A stretch of DNA of 64,000 bases, taken from positions 12,716,001 to 12,780,000 of the forward strand of contig OX621263.1 in NCBI GenBank assembly GCA_951640165.1. The letters run 5' to 3'. This DNA is from Pseudoips prasinana (Eukaryota; Arthropoda; Insecta; Lepidoptera; Nolidae). A model generated the notes under the pieces. It saw only the letters and a list, made by a program, of their open reading frames with translations. It had not been told where the DNA came from and made no database searches. Below, one piece after another: positions 51,545 through 62,055 of this stretch (its first letter is position 1; each line of letters begins with the position of its first letter). A program made the position numbers and the translations under genes.

Positions 51545-51900
51545 ATGATAAGCGGCCACCCTACGGTGATCATAAACGCTGGCAGCGCCAGAAGCATTAT
51601 TCGCGCATTTACAGACTATTACAAAAAGTTTCTCACTCATCACTCCTATTCTGAGAGCCCTATGGTGCAGTTTATTGGGAGAACCGTGGCAAAAAGCTCA
51701 TTCCACAGTTGCAGCGAACGTAGAAGGAAGTTTTGCTGAAACAGTAGGAGTTTGTGAAAGTACTAGAGTGTGATGTTGAATTCTCTATCGTTGGTGCATA
51801 TATATCGCACTCCAATGATAGTAAGTTCAATTCTTTCGAACATAGGCCATTGAACAGGTGATCAACACACACAAGGCGGCACAGTCTTACCTCAGATTTA
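51545..51900 (-). repeat. LINE 3'-end remnant, antisense
   Basis: Minus-strand CAACTGTGGAATGAGCTTTTTG encodes an LWNELF motif, as in LINE carboxyl ends. Downstream GTTTATGATCACCGTAGGGTGGC is the tail. Stops intervene. Confidence 0.5.
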
Positions 51901-52194
51901 GTTCAATGCAATCTGATGATGGCATTGTCGAGAATTATTTCGGCCCGTCCTTGAACTGAGTCACGAAAAATATTTTTTTGGAAAGTATCACGACCTACTT
52001 AAGAGTCTTAGATAAACAACCCTAAAACATTTTTTTTCATATGGTGTCCTTTTTGGTGGTGAGCAGTTTAATTAAGGCAACTGTCAAGTCCTATGTCCAG
52101 TCCATGACAGCATCAGCAAAATCATAAAAAGCAATCAAATTAACATCTACTGTAATTACTTGTGGGTGGCATTGTGATCATAATAAATATATAA

Positions 52195-52460
52195 TATATA
52201 TCCTGGGACATGATTCGCACACGGCCATCTGATCTCAAACTAAGCAGAGCTTGTACTATGGAAACCAGAGAACTGATATACTTACTACATATACTACTTT
52301 TCTTTCGTAAATATAAACTTATATATATAATAAAAATCAGACTCAGGACAAACAGATATGTAGATGCACACAAATAGTATCTGTCCTGGGTGGGAATCGA
52401 ACCCACGACCTGCGGTGGGAAAGGAAAGCATCAACCAATCACGCCATCCGGCCCGTCAAA
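52195..52460 (-). mobile_element. SINE-B, full length
   Basis: 3' module CATCTGATCTCAAACTAAGCAG on the plus strand, head CTGTCCTGGGTGGGAATCGAACC and GCCCGTCAAATAAAT at the end. Confidence 0.87.
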
Positions 52461-52499
52461 TAAATACATATCTATCTCTTAACCCTTCTTCATATCTGT

Positions 52500-52720
52500 A
52501 ATCTTTGCCTCCACTTCCCAGATATGCGAACGTGGTTGCGCCAGCGCAGGTTTTTCTCCTCCCTCCCGCTCCGCCATGTTGCCGTCTCTTTCTCACCAAA
52601 CGTGCCGCTCGCAAAGGTTTTTGCCCGCAGCACCGGCGCAGTTTTTCACGTTCACTGCTTGAAGTTTTAAAATCACTGGGCGATCGGAAATTCGATTTCT
52701 GATTAGTGTTGTTTTCGGTT
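52500..52720. other. GC-rich single-copy segment
   Basis: A pyrimidine-rich, CpG-containing 200-bp island (CTCCTCCCTCCCGCTCCGCC, AAACGTGCCGCTCGCAAAGG) in AT-rich surroundings, between two SINE-B copies. A 65-codon sense frame crosses it but has no motif. It could be an old host promoter/exon or an unknown element. Confidence 0.35.
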
Positions 52721-52919
52721 TGTAAATGTATTTTATGGAAGGAGGATGTGGTAAGGAAAGTGTTGAAATATTTTGGTTAGGAAGGTTTCATTAGGGTTTT
52801 GAAGGTTATTTTTAGTTTAGAGTGGTTTTGGTTTGTATAATCGGTCAAATAATTCTTGGCATATGTAAAAATTCTATTTAAATTTGTAAATAAATTTCAA
52901 TAGGATTTTTATGAATTGA

Positions 52920-53185
52920 GGGGCGTGTTGGCGTGATTGACAAATGCTTGATTTCACGCCGGAGGTCGTTGGTTCGATTCCCACCCAGGACGGATATTTA
53001 TGTGCATGAACATGTCTGTTTGTCCTGAATCTGGGTGTAATTATCGACAAAAGTATGTATTTACAAAACAAAAGTAGTATATGTAGTATATCGGTTATCT
53101 GGTTTCCATAGTACAAGCTCTACTTAGTTTGGGATCAAATGGCCGTGTGTGAATAATGTCACAGGATAATATTATTATTATATAG
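52920..53185 (+). mobile_element. SINE-B, full length, sense
   Basis: GGGGCGTGTTGGCGTGATTGAC head, GGTTCGATTCCCACCCAGGA B box, 3' module with GATCAAATGGCCGTGTGTG and a TTATTATTATA end. Confidence 0.87.
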
Positions 53186-54155
53186 TCAGAACATCATTTT
53201 AGGTTTATCAATTAAACCTGAATATGAGGACATAATAAATGAATATTACTATTAGGACATAAATGAATATTAGGAGGTACCTGGTGCAAGTTCGAGACCC
53301 ACCATACAAAAATTGAAGTAACTTTACTTTTAAAGCATTACTCGCAATGCAAAGCGTAAATATACTCTCAAAAAGGGGGAGTGTAGATTTTACAACTATT
53401 AAAATTATTTCGGTATTTCTAAATTGAACCCGGGACTCGAAATGGAGAGGCAACTGTCTTAACCGCTGCATTTTTTTAACTAAGATTGCCTACCTTGATC
53501 GAAATTAAATTACTCACACATTCAACTTATCAACAGCCGTTTGTAAAGCATTCTCATGGAAGTAACGATTTCATTCTCATTACCACAACACCACAATACA
53601 ATAATCTAACCCCATACACTGTTCACACTTCTGCTGACCCCATCAGTTTCCCATCTATCGGGATGGAATAAGCTCTTAAATGAACTGATGTCGCCACGCG
53701 TGCGCAACGGGGGGTGAGGAATGAATGTAATTATTGATGATTCGTTAATGTTGATTTTGGAAGAACTAATATTTTTTTTTATATTTTCTTTGTTCATTAG
53801 GTTAACCAACAGTTGCTTACACCTTTAATTTGAGTTTGGTATATCTTAACTTACACAGTACGTTTTCTTGTGTAGCAACCAGTTACAGGTTAACACCACA
53901 TGCGAAATCAAAGATTGACGTGTATAAATTACATTAATTAAAAATAAAATTACAAATTATCTAACTTAAAAATTAAAGCGAAATTAAATTGTGAGTGAAT
54001 GACATAAAATTAAAATATTAAAGTAAAAATTTAAACACAAAAATATTAACAAGTTAAAAAATTTGGTAAGATTCAAATTAAGTACATAATAATAAAATTG
54101 CATTGCATTGAATAATACTATGAATTAATTACTCATAATACCTATGAGGTGTTTT
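53186..54155. other. Anonymous region
   Basis: 53270-53470 contains two tRNA-like B-box traces in opposite directions (CAAGTTCGAGACCC; on the minus strand CGAGTCCCGGGTTCAATT). No gene or element ends were identified in the rest. Confidence 0.4.
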
Positions 54156-54159
54156 GATA

Positions 54160-54540
54160 ACGGCATAGAATATCATCACCCCATCTCATTCGTAGAAATC
54201 GTCCGAGGGAATACCTACCAGAACGGCAGCAGCGTTTTTCTGTGAACTATGACCATCAAACTGCGATCGCCAACCCGTCTGCCAAGCGTGGCGATTATGG
54301 CATATCCCCCCATTCTTTGGGGGAGGCTTTTGTGTGGCGGTGGACGTACTTTGGCTGGCATGATGATGATGTTGATGATAATATGAGATTTTACTATGAT
54401 GATGTTATTCTGTACTCCATTCCCTGCCCAGGTTGTCTGGAAGAGATTGCTTAGGCCGCCAGTTGTATGATTTCGTGATATACATATATTATATTCTTGT
54501 TACCTGTGATGTTTTGGTGTATATTAAAGAGTTACCATAT
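54160..54540 (+). repeat. RTE-like short tail followed by a LINE tail
   Basis: 54160-54370: CATCACCCCATCTCATTCGTAG, GGGAATACCTACCAGAACGGC, ACTATGACCATCAAACTGCG and a GGGGGAGGCTTTTGTG block plus GATGATGATG. 54410-54540: CCAGGTTGTCTGGAAGAGATTGC, GGCCGCCAGTTG, as in 9355-9897. Confidence 0.65.
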
Positions 54541-55200
54541 CATTACGTTGACAGTTAACTTAGGAGGCTTTCATTGCTTCGTCGGACAATATGAGAACTA
54601 AATTGTAAAGAAATCTACAAACTAAGTAGCTCCCACCACAGATCATCTAGTGTTAAACTATCTTCCACAAGTTTAACGATTCATTGGGCTACCATTGTAA
54701 TACGAAGGGCATTTAAGCATTTATTTCATAGAGACGTTTGCAATTAGCATGCGAGACTTTCACTGCTTCTCCGGACTATAAGAAATTTGAGCAATTTTCT
54801 AGAAATAATCCAATAAAAATTTGTTAATGTCCGAAGCTTCGAAGACATGATGTGCGGTTGAATACACTCTACGAACACAATTTAGGATTCGCTGTCTCTT
54901 TTCAGTTACCTCTCTACGAGGCACAGAAAGAAGATAGCGAACGTCTCTTTAAGAACCATTCACACTACACATTTATTAAGCCACAATAGGGGTTCCAACA
55001 CGAGCGCAGTCAAAATATTGTGCTAGAGCGTGTGATCTGACTTAATCGCGTAATTGCTTCATTCGGTGCAGTCAGATGAAACTGTCAGAACTATAACACT
55101 GCTAAAGGCAGTGGATATGGCATAATGCACCTAATCCCGCAAATAGTTTTCACCAGAACTAAAATGAACGTTGAAAATTAAGGTGTTTTTATACCTTTCT
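54541..55200. other. Anonymous region with a short internal repeat
   Basis: GAGGCTTTCATTGCTTCGTCGGAC (about 54566) recurs as GAGACTTTCACTGCTTCTCCGGAC (about 54753), 190 bp apart. No frame of note. Confidence 0.4.
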
Positions 55201-55203
55201 ATA

Positions 55204-55655
55204 CAGGCTGGCTGAGGAGTAGACGTTCAAACGCAAAATTTAGATACTTTATGATGAGGAGTATCCGATTCAACCCCCTGGTATATTCTACAATTTTGCG
55301 TAGTTTACAAGTTAGCATTTTTTTAAAGATTTTTTTCGTATATTTCACCTAACATCAGTTGTCGATTTTTTTCTCGTTCTGTTGAATATTTCTGGTTCAG
55401 ATTTTTTGTGATAACTAATTAGCCTAATTTAACCTAACGTCCTAAAAATTATGGTTTGTCTAATCATTGCAGAACTGACTTATAATTTATTTGAAAGTTC
55501 AAAATTAGGGTTGGAGCCCAGGACTCATAAATTTTCATAGTAACAAAAAAAAAACGCTAAATCGTAGAACATACATGAGGGTGATTCGGATCATAAGATC
55601 CTCATCATAAGGTATCTAAATTTTGCGTTTGAACGTCAACACCTCGGCCACCCTG
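55204..55655. mobile_element. 452-bp TIR element with TA flanks
   Basis: Ends CAGGCTGGCTGAGGAGTAGAC and the complement of GTCAACACCTCGGCCACCCTG are followed by a shared GTTCAAACGCAAAATTTAGA stretch, giving about 55-bp inverted repeats with few mismatches. TA precedes and follows. The AT-rich interior has no frame. Single copy in the window. A Tc1/mariner-type mover is inferred from TA only. Confidence 0.8.
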
Positions 55656-55657
55656 TA

Positions 55658-56527
55658 CAACTGGATATTTTAATCAGAAGGGTTATTTATCTTATGTTTG
55701 AAATATAATCTCTGTTCGACATTAAAGCTTTATTAAAAATTATGCAAAAATATAAAGAAGTACAAGGTTTTCAAAATCCGACTATACGAAATACAAAGAA
55801 AAGGAGGTGTGGGAAAAATCAACTTATTTTCTTGGGATTTTGAATCAGTATAAATAATGATCAAAATAAGTGGTTTTTTCCAATAAAAAAAATATTTTGT
55901 CGTTACTTGTTCCGTGTACATTTTTTAGCTTTATTATCCTACAGCAAAACCATTATAATAATATTAATATTCATTTGCACCTGGACTAGTAATTACTTGT
56001 AATTAATTAATTTTTCAAAACTGATTTCGTATAAAATCTAGTATTTATCCAGAAAGATATTAAATAAAAATAAGATTACGAATCGGGCTCAATAACTCCT
56101 ATAATTATTACCTGTAAGATATGCAACTGTTAAAACTGAACTTGAAAATAGATTCTTCAAGCTTGTATGAAAAGAATCTGGTTTATAGATCCCTTTCGTA
56201 CAAATTTGCCGCATCCAACCAACCCCTGCTCCTGGTACGTGTTAATTGTAATAGGCTTATTTGCACATATCAGTGCTTAGCGTGGGACTTTCGCTCTATT
56301 GTGCTCTCTCCTTTATAATAGACGCTAATTTGTGAAGGGTGTATTGCGAACGTAGCCAAATATTTTTGTGAAAAATTGTTAGATACCCTTTCGATTATTA
56401 CATGTAGTTACCTATCCGATTATTTTTATTCTTACTTTTTATTTCATCTTAGCTTATAGGTAATTTTTTACTATGTAATAATGACTAAATAATAAAATTT
56501 TCTCAACGAATGTTAAATATTTATTTA

Positions 56528-56565
<38 letters not shown>

Positions 56566-57225
56566 AAATATTGCAACATACAAATTGAAATGTTTAGACT
56601 AAGACTATCCAAATCACCCTGACGGCATTTATGACTGATACCTATTTTGTAAACAAACACCCTGGTAATTCGTGAACGCCATAAAGAACTTGCTTACAAA
56701 GGGTAAACTTAAACACAAAAATTGTATCATATCGTCCGACGGGTCTCGAACCAGCAGTCTGTGTAGGATGTAGGTGGATCAGCTTTATTTCTAGACAAAG
56801 CCCATTTGTCTAGCAAAAGAATCCCTAAATTTGATCTGTATCGTTCGTAGCTTAACCGCAGAGCGCCCACTCTGGTGAATTGGTAGAGGGTGCAGGTCCG
56901 AGATAAATAAAAAATATTAATTTTCAAAATAAAGTAGATAGATTACCAGATTAATTTAAACTATTGGTAAGTATGTTATTTTAATAAATAAATGAATATT
57001 TACATTTTTATGGAATAGCAAAGCAATCGAGCAAATAAGATTATATTCAACTTTTCTCAAGTAATTTTATGCTAGAAGTGTAAATTCCATATACATATAT
57101 CACCTGAATTAATGGCCGCCTATGTGTCTATGGCTGGACCGATTGTGACGGGACTTTTATTGGCACGTAGCTAATGTGATAAGGGGTAACTTAGGCTACT
57201 TTTATTTTATAATGTTTTTTATTTT
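55658..57225. other. Anonymous AT-rich region
   Basis: Contains an (AT)n tract at 56533-56561 and tRNA-like traces at 56729-56760 (minus) and 56840-56900 (plus). None folds or reads as a functional tRNA gene. No supported coding region. Confidence 0.45.
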
Positions 57226-57229
57226 ACTA

Positions 57230-57290
57230 AAAACAAAAAAAAAACGAAATAAACTAATTAACACGCGGACGAAGTCGGGGGCACAGCTAG
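57230..57290 (+). mobile_element. Helitron 3' terminus, degraded hairpin
   Basis: CACGCGGACGAAGTCGGGGGCACAGCTAG followed by T. The 5' part cannot be located. Confidence 0.55.
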
Positions 57291-57629
57291 TTTGCAATAA
57301 AACTGCAAACAATTTTTTTTGTGAGACAGTTAAACCATAAAAACCATTAGAACTCTTTTTTCCCAAGATGGCGGCCATGGGACAATGATTGCAACCCTAC
57401 AAACTTTAATTTAGCGATAAACTGACCTCCCTTTGATATCTAAAAAATAAATTTGCTCGCTTTACCTAAGTATATCGATTAACCTAAGCAGGTTAGCGTG
57501 GGGGAGCTGACTTCAATAGAAATAGGAAAAGCGAAGAAAACAAGAAGCCAGGTATGAAAGTTGGCGATGTTTTGCGTCCATACCTCTGAACAAGTTGTTG
57601 TTCTTGTGCCCGATCTGACTCCGGTTCTG

Positions 57630-57790
57630 ACTGCGCAAAGAGCACTTAAAGCCGCCGGGCCTGTACCCTGAACTCTATGAGGTCGTGCTGCTAGAATCAT
57701 GAGAGTCATGGAATAGAGACTGCCCTATGTTTGCTTGAGCGTGCAATGTGTGTAAATGTGGCCGCAATTGGACTAGAGGACATTATTTTT
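57630..57790 (+). mobile_element. SINE-E body, diverged
   Basis: GAGCACTTAAAGCCGCCGGGCC, TAGAATCATGAGAGTCATGG and AGACTGCCCTATGTTTGC follow SINE-E order (compare 58600-58740), with heavy substitution. Confidence 0.5.
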
Positions 57791-58478
57791 ATTAATACTT
57801 TTTTTTTGTTGTAATTTTTAGTAAAAGTAAATTTTTCAATGAAATCAATAGTGTTGCTTATTATTAGTCCAATATTTCCTGCCATTAGAATTTAAATATT
57901 CAAATCCCTCACAGACTATCACTTACATTTAACTAATACATGATTAAACTAATTACATGCAACGTTCCAATCGTCTTCATTTTACAAAATGCTCTAATTA
58001 CGGACATTGTAAAACGTCCCGCTAACAACAATTACGAAATCTAATTGGCTCATTTAAATTTAGAATTCTTACGTCACGACCCCCGATTGGTAACGCGTGG
58101 CATGGCTCCTTTACAATGACCGATAATTTTGTATGTGTATATATTCTAGCAACCGTATTGTCACAGTATAAATATGGACAGTAAGGTAACTAAGCCTAGT
58201 TGATGCAATAATTACCTACACGCTATTGAAGCTGTAGGGTTGTAACTTTTAATGTTTTAGGTACCTATTATTATTTTTTTTTGCTTATTAAAACATATTT
58301 GTTTTAGAAATCAGCAGGACGGTTAAAATACGAAAGCTCCCATTTTTATGAAGCTGAGTTGAAACAGCCGTATACTAAGCAATACGCACGTAGAATTATA
58401 AAAAGATTGCGGATATAAATTTATACGCGACCACACGTTTTGACGCGGCCACTCATTTCTAGTATAATATAGTAGTCT

Positions 58479-58835
58479 GCCTCGTTGGTCTAGCGGTAGC
58501 CTGTTCAACCGCAGATAATGAGATCCTGGGTTCAGATCCCGGGTCAGGCCGTAAAGTGATTTTTCCGTAAAAAGAAATTTCTCAGTATCAGCCCGAAGTG
58601 TGGGAGTTGCCGGTATTATACCCCCGTGCCTCGGAGAGCACGTAAAGCCGTCGGTCCTGTACCTGACCTCTTTCCGGTCGGATCGCTAGTCATCCCATCG
58701 GATCTTGAGAGTGATATAAGAGAAAGTGCCCCTGTGTTTGCGCACACACTTATGCTCTATAATATGTACTGCGCAATTGGCTAGTCTCCATTGAGACTGG
58801 CAGCCGTGGCCAAAATTCGGTCGGGAAGACATCAT
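58479..58835 (+). mobile_element. SINE-E, full length with near-intact tRNA-like head
   Basis: GCCTCGTTGGTCTAGCGGTAG (A box), CAACCGCAGATAATGAGATCC and CTGGGTTCAGATCCCGGGTC (B box and T arm), then the family body (GGAGAGCACGTAAAGCCGTC, CTGCGCAATTGGCTAGTCTCC) and a CATCATCATC end. Flanked by roughly 50-bp direct repeats. Confidence 0.85.
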
Positions 58836-59088
58836 CATCATCGTACACGACCACTCGTTTTGACGCGACACTCACTTCTATATATATATAATATAGTAGT
58901 CTATGCTAACTACTGACAGAACCGTGACAACCGCTTAGGGGTTTTGTCAAGACGGATGGTTTTGTGTGTGTGCCGTTTTGACCGTTTCTAGGTAGTTTTC
59001 GTACTGTCTATTTTTATACTGAGGTATTGTATTGGTTCCATATAGTACATTCTTCAGTACATTTGAAGTGTCTTATGAAAATGTTCGT

Positions 59089-59089
<1 letters not shown>

Positions 59090-59124
<35 letters not shown>
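59090..59124. repeat. T35 run, probably a minus-strand poly(A)
   Basis: 35 uninterrupted T. On the minus strand the run is preceded by AATAATAAATAA, which includes the polyadenylation hexamer AATAAA. This is the layout of a retroposed transcript's 3' end. Confidence 0.6.
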
Positions 59125-59126
<2 letters not shown>

Positions 59127-59484
59127 TTATTATTACCGCTAAATTGTCTGTTACTTATAATAAGTGAGTATTTTAGTTATTATCCAGTTAGTTAATAGCT
59201 AATGAGGGTTCTATGTTTTAATTTGCTGTAATTTCGTAGTTGAATTGCATCGATTTCCTATGAAGGTATTTTTCATATGGGGCTTACTTGTTCTTAGGGC
59301 ATAAACTAAGGGTATGAGGATATGGCTAGAGGCTTACCCTTTATAGAGGTAATTAAGTAATCAAGTCGTAAACTAATTTAGTCATAAGTTAAGCACTAAA
59401 AGGGGGAAAATAAAGTCTTCATAATGCACATACTAGCTTGTATTTAGTAGAATTTAGTATAGGTAACGCTGTGTTCATTCGCTC

Positions 59485-59755
59485 AAAGAGCAGCCCGACT
59501 GGGGAAGTACCTCCACCTTACAGAAGACATTCTTTAATAATAACATTAATAATTTAATGTTGTGTTTCTGAGTGTGAGTAAGGTCGCCAGATATCATAAG
59601 GGTGGGGGTGGGGAGGGTCTGCAACAATTGTTTGCAGACTCTTGTCAAGGCTGGCAACGCACCCGCGTCTCCTTGGTGCTTCGAGTGTTCATGGGCGGCG
59701 GTGATCACCTACCATCAGGTGACCCACTTGCTCGTTTGTTGCCTTCTTATATATA
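59485..59755 (+). repeat. Repeat H tail, sense copy
   Basis: GACTGGGGAAGTACCTCCACC, GTGTTTCTGAGTGTGAGTAAGG, GGGCGGCGGTGATCACCTACC and CTCGTTTGTTGCCTTCTTATATA. The longest copy of the repeat. Confidence 0.72.
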
Positions 59756-59929
59756 TATATATATAAAAGAAGTGGAATTCAGAAAGCTTAACGCTTCCGT
59801 AGGGATTAACATTAGAAACCTCACTCGAAACGAAACATTTAAGGGGAGGACACGTCTGTCACTTAACTACCACTAGATTAGGTTTCAGATTCGTCACAGT
59901 ATTATGCTAAGCGTAGAGATCAGTCATCG

Positions 59930-60340
59930 TAACGTCTTTGTCGCATAAAGACGTCCACTGCTGGACGTAGTCTTCCAAGAATCTCCACAACGGAAATGAA
60001 TAAAATAAATATCTAAACAAGGCAGAGCCTGTATTATGGCAACCAGATAACTAATAAACATAAGTATATCTACTATATAAAAATAAGTCGGGTTTTCCTT
60101 CCTGACGCTATAACTCCAGAACGCACGAACCGCGGTTTTGCATTTCCACGGTTTTGCATTCGTTGGAAAAGTCTCGTTCTTGATTAGCGACGAACCGGAA
60201 GACGCAGTATGGGCAGGCCCCTTACGTGATGGAAGATCTTGTGTGGGTCGTTGGTAGAGCAAGACCGGCAATTGTGGAGATCATTGGGAGGTCTATGTCT
60301 AGCAGTGGACGTATTTTGGGCGACATGTTGATAATAATGG
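59930..60340. repeat. Mosaic: RTE-like, SINE and Helitron pieces
   Basis: 59943-59992 is an antisense RTE-like end (AAAGACGTCCACTGCTGGACG). 59996-60070 is an antisense SINE 3' module. 60075-60180 looks like a Helitron-type 5' region (ACGCTATAACTCCAGAACGC). 60188-60340 is a sense RTE-like end (GCGACGAACCGGAAGACGC to GTCTAGCAGTGGACG). Confidence 0.55.
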
Positions 60341-60359
60341 AGCTCTTAAATAATAAAAA

Positions 60360-60880
60360 CTGGCCAAGTGCAAGTCGGACTCGCCCATGAAGGGTTCCGT
60401 AGCAGCAATTTCAGTTGATTAAATGAGAGCAAATTGTGGTTTACGATTTATGACGTATTAAAAAAAAACTATATCGATAGATCTCGTTCAAACCAATTTT
60501 CGTTGTTAGTTTGCATGGTAATGTACATCATATATTTTTTTAGTTCTATCATTCTCTTATTTTAGAAATTACAGGGGGGGGGGGACACTCTTTTTACCAC
60601 TTTGGAAGTGTCTCTCGCGCAAACTATTCAGTTTAGAAAAAAATTATATCAGAAACCTCAATATCATTTTTAAAGACCTATCCATAGACACCCCACATGT
60701 GTAGGTACGGATAATTTTTTTTTTGTGTTTCAGTTCTATGTATGGGGACCCCCCAAAATTATTGTTCGTTTTCTATTTTTGTGTAAAAATCTTAATGCTG
60801 TTTACCGAATACATCTTATACATCACTTACCAAGTTTCAATAGTAGCTCTTATAGTTTCGGAAAAAAGTGGCTGTGACAT
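60360..60880 (+). repeat. Repeat K (GGCCAAGTGCAAGTCGGACTC type)
   Basis: Begins GGCCAAGTGCAAGTCGGACTCG, includes CCACTTTGGAAGTGTCTCTC and GTTTCGGAAAAAAGTGGCTG, and stops where Helitron-B sequence starts. I know this as a common lepidopteran interspersed repeat. It is single in this window and its class is not evident from the sequence. Confidence 0.5.
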
Positions 60881-61062
60881 AAAGTAAATCCATGCAGTAC
60901 TTTTTGAGTTTAGCCCGGACATACACACAGACAAACAGACAAAAATTCTAAAAACTATATTTTTGCTTCGATGTCGAATGTAGATCACGCCCCAAATATC
61001 CTTTTAAAGAAATATTCAATGTAAAGTTTTGACTTTCCTACGATCATATTATATGTATCGAT
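60881..61062 (-). mobile_element. Helitron-B 5' half
   Basis: Minus-strand 5' end TCGATACATATAATATGATCG, then GGGGCGTGATCTACATTCG and AAAAAGTACTGCATGGATTT. The 3' hairpin half is replaced by repeat K. Confidence 0.75.
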
Positions 61063-61384
61063 AACTTTGGAGTATTTCGTTTTTAAAAAGGTAATTGAAC
61101 CATTCACGAATTGGACTAGCTACTCTCAAAGAAACTCGATTTATTAATTTCCAGCTAGATGAACAGAATTAGATTGTATGACTTCTTTTCTAAACGGACC
61201 ACGCGTTGACCGGTATTTGATTGACTAACTAGTTGTATTGTTGTCCATCACGATCAAGTGAAAAACAACATTTATATCTATACATAAATACTGTATACCA
61301 CTTGCTCAAATGTATCAGAATGTAAATGCTACAAAGTCAGCTGATAGGAGCCATGGGCACCGCCATATTGCGACAAGCGATAAC

Positions 61385-61559
61385 TATAGATAACTGATAT
61401 ATTACATATACTACTTTTCTTTTGTAAATACATACTTATATAGATAATTACACTCAGACATGTTCATGCACACAAATATCTGTCCTGGGTGGGAATCGAA
61501 CCCACGACCTCCGGCGTGAAAAGCAAGCATGTGCCAACTATGCCAACAGGCCCGTCAAA
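61385..61559 (-). mobile_element. SINE-B, 3'-truncated
   Basis: Head GGTTCGATTCCCACCCAGGAC on the minus strand, CCGGAGGTCGTGG, middle to CATATACTACTTTTC. The 3' module is lost near 61385. Roughly 30-bp imperfect direct repeats lie on each side. Confidence 0.8.
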
Positions 61560-62055
61560 TGTTACCATATTTGCCGCGGTATTGCGACATGCGATAAATG
61601 GACGAAATATTTGACAGGATAAAAAAGGTTTCATTTTAAAGCTAAAAAAATAACGAAATATGAAAGGAAAGTTCCTCGCATTAAATATGAAACACAATAT
61701 TCATTCTTTTCACATTTAAATAAAATATTTCTGTACGTTCGTAACTAGGAATTACGGGTAAATGAATTTCAATGTAGGTATAAGGTAAATGTGAAATGAC
61801 TAGTTTGATATCGATTTTATTATCAAACCTTAATGACACCACAGACAGACATGTCCACCTTGTATACATTTTTAATTAAAAAGACCCAGCTTTTTCTAGA
61901 AATCGTGCTTTAATTTTTTTCTATGAAATGACTTTCTTTTGTTTGTTTCCATGACATTGGAATAGAATTCTCTTTGGAGTAAAATAAGAATTCTATACAC
62001 GAGTCGTGTGCATAAGTGTCTTTACTACCTACTATTATGAATCCTACTAATAATA

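Noticed and set aside
52505..52702. 65-codon frame in the GC-rich segment
   Set aside because: No recognisable motif or signal. GC-rich sequence has fewer stops, so the frame is expected by chance.
58479..58551. Functional tRNA gene
   Set aside because: The head folds roughly like a tRNA but has acceptor mismatches and continues into the SINE-E body found at several other sites. The same applies to the heads at 2770, 12212, 47950 and 52920.
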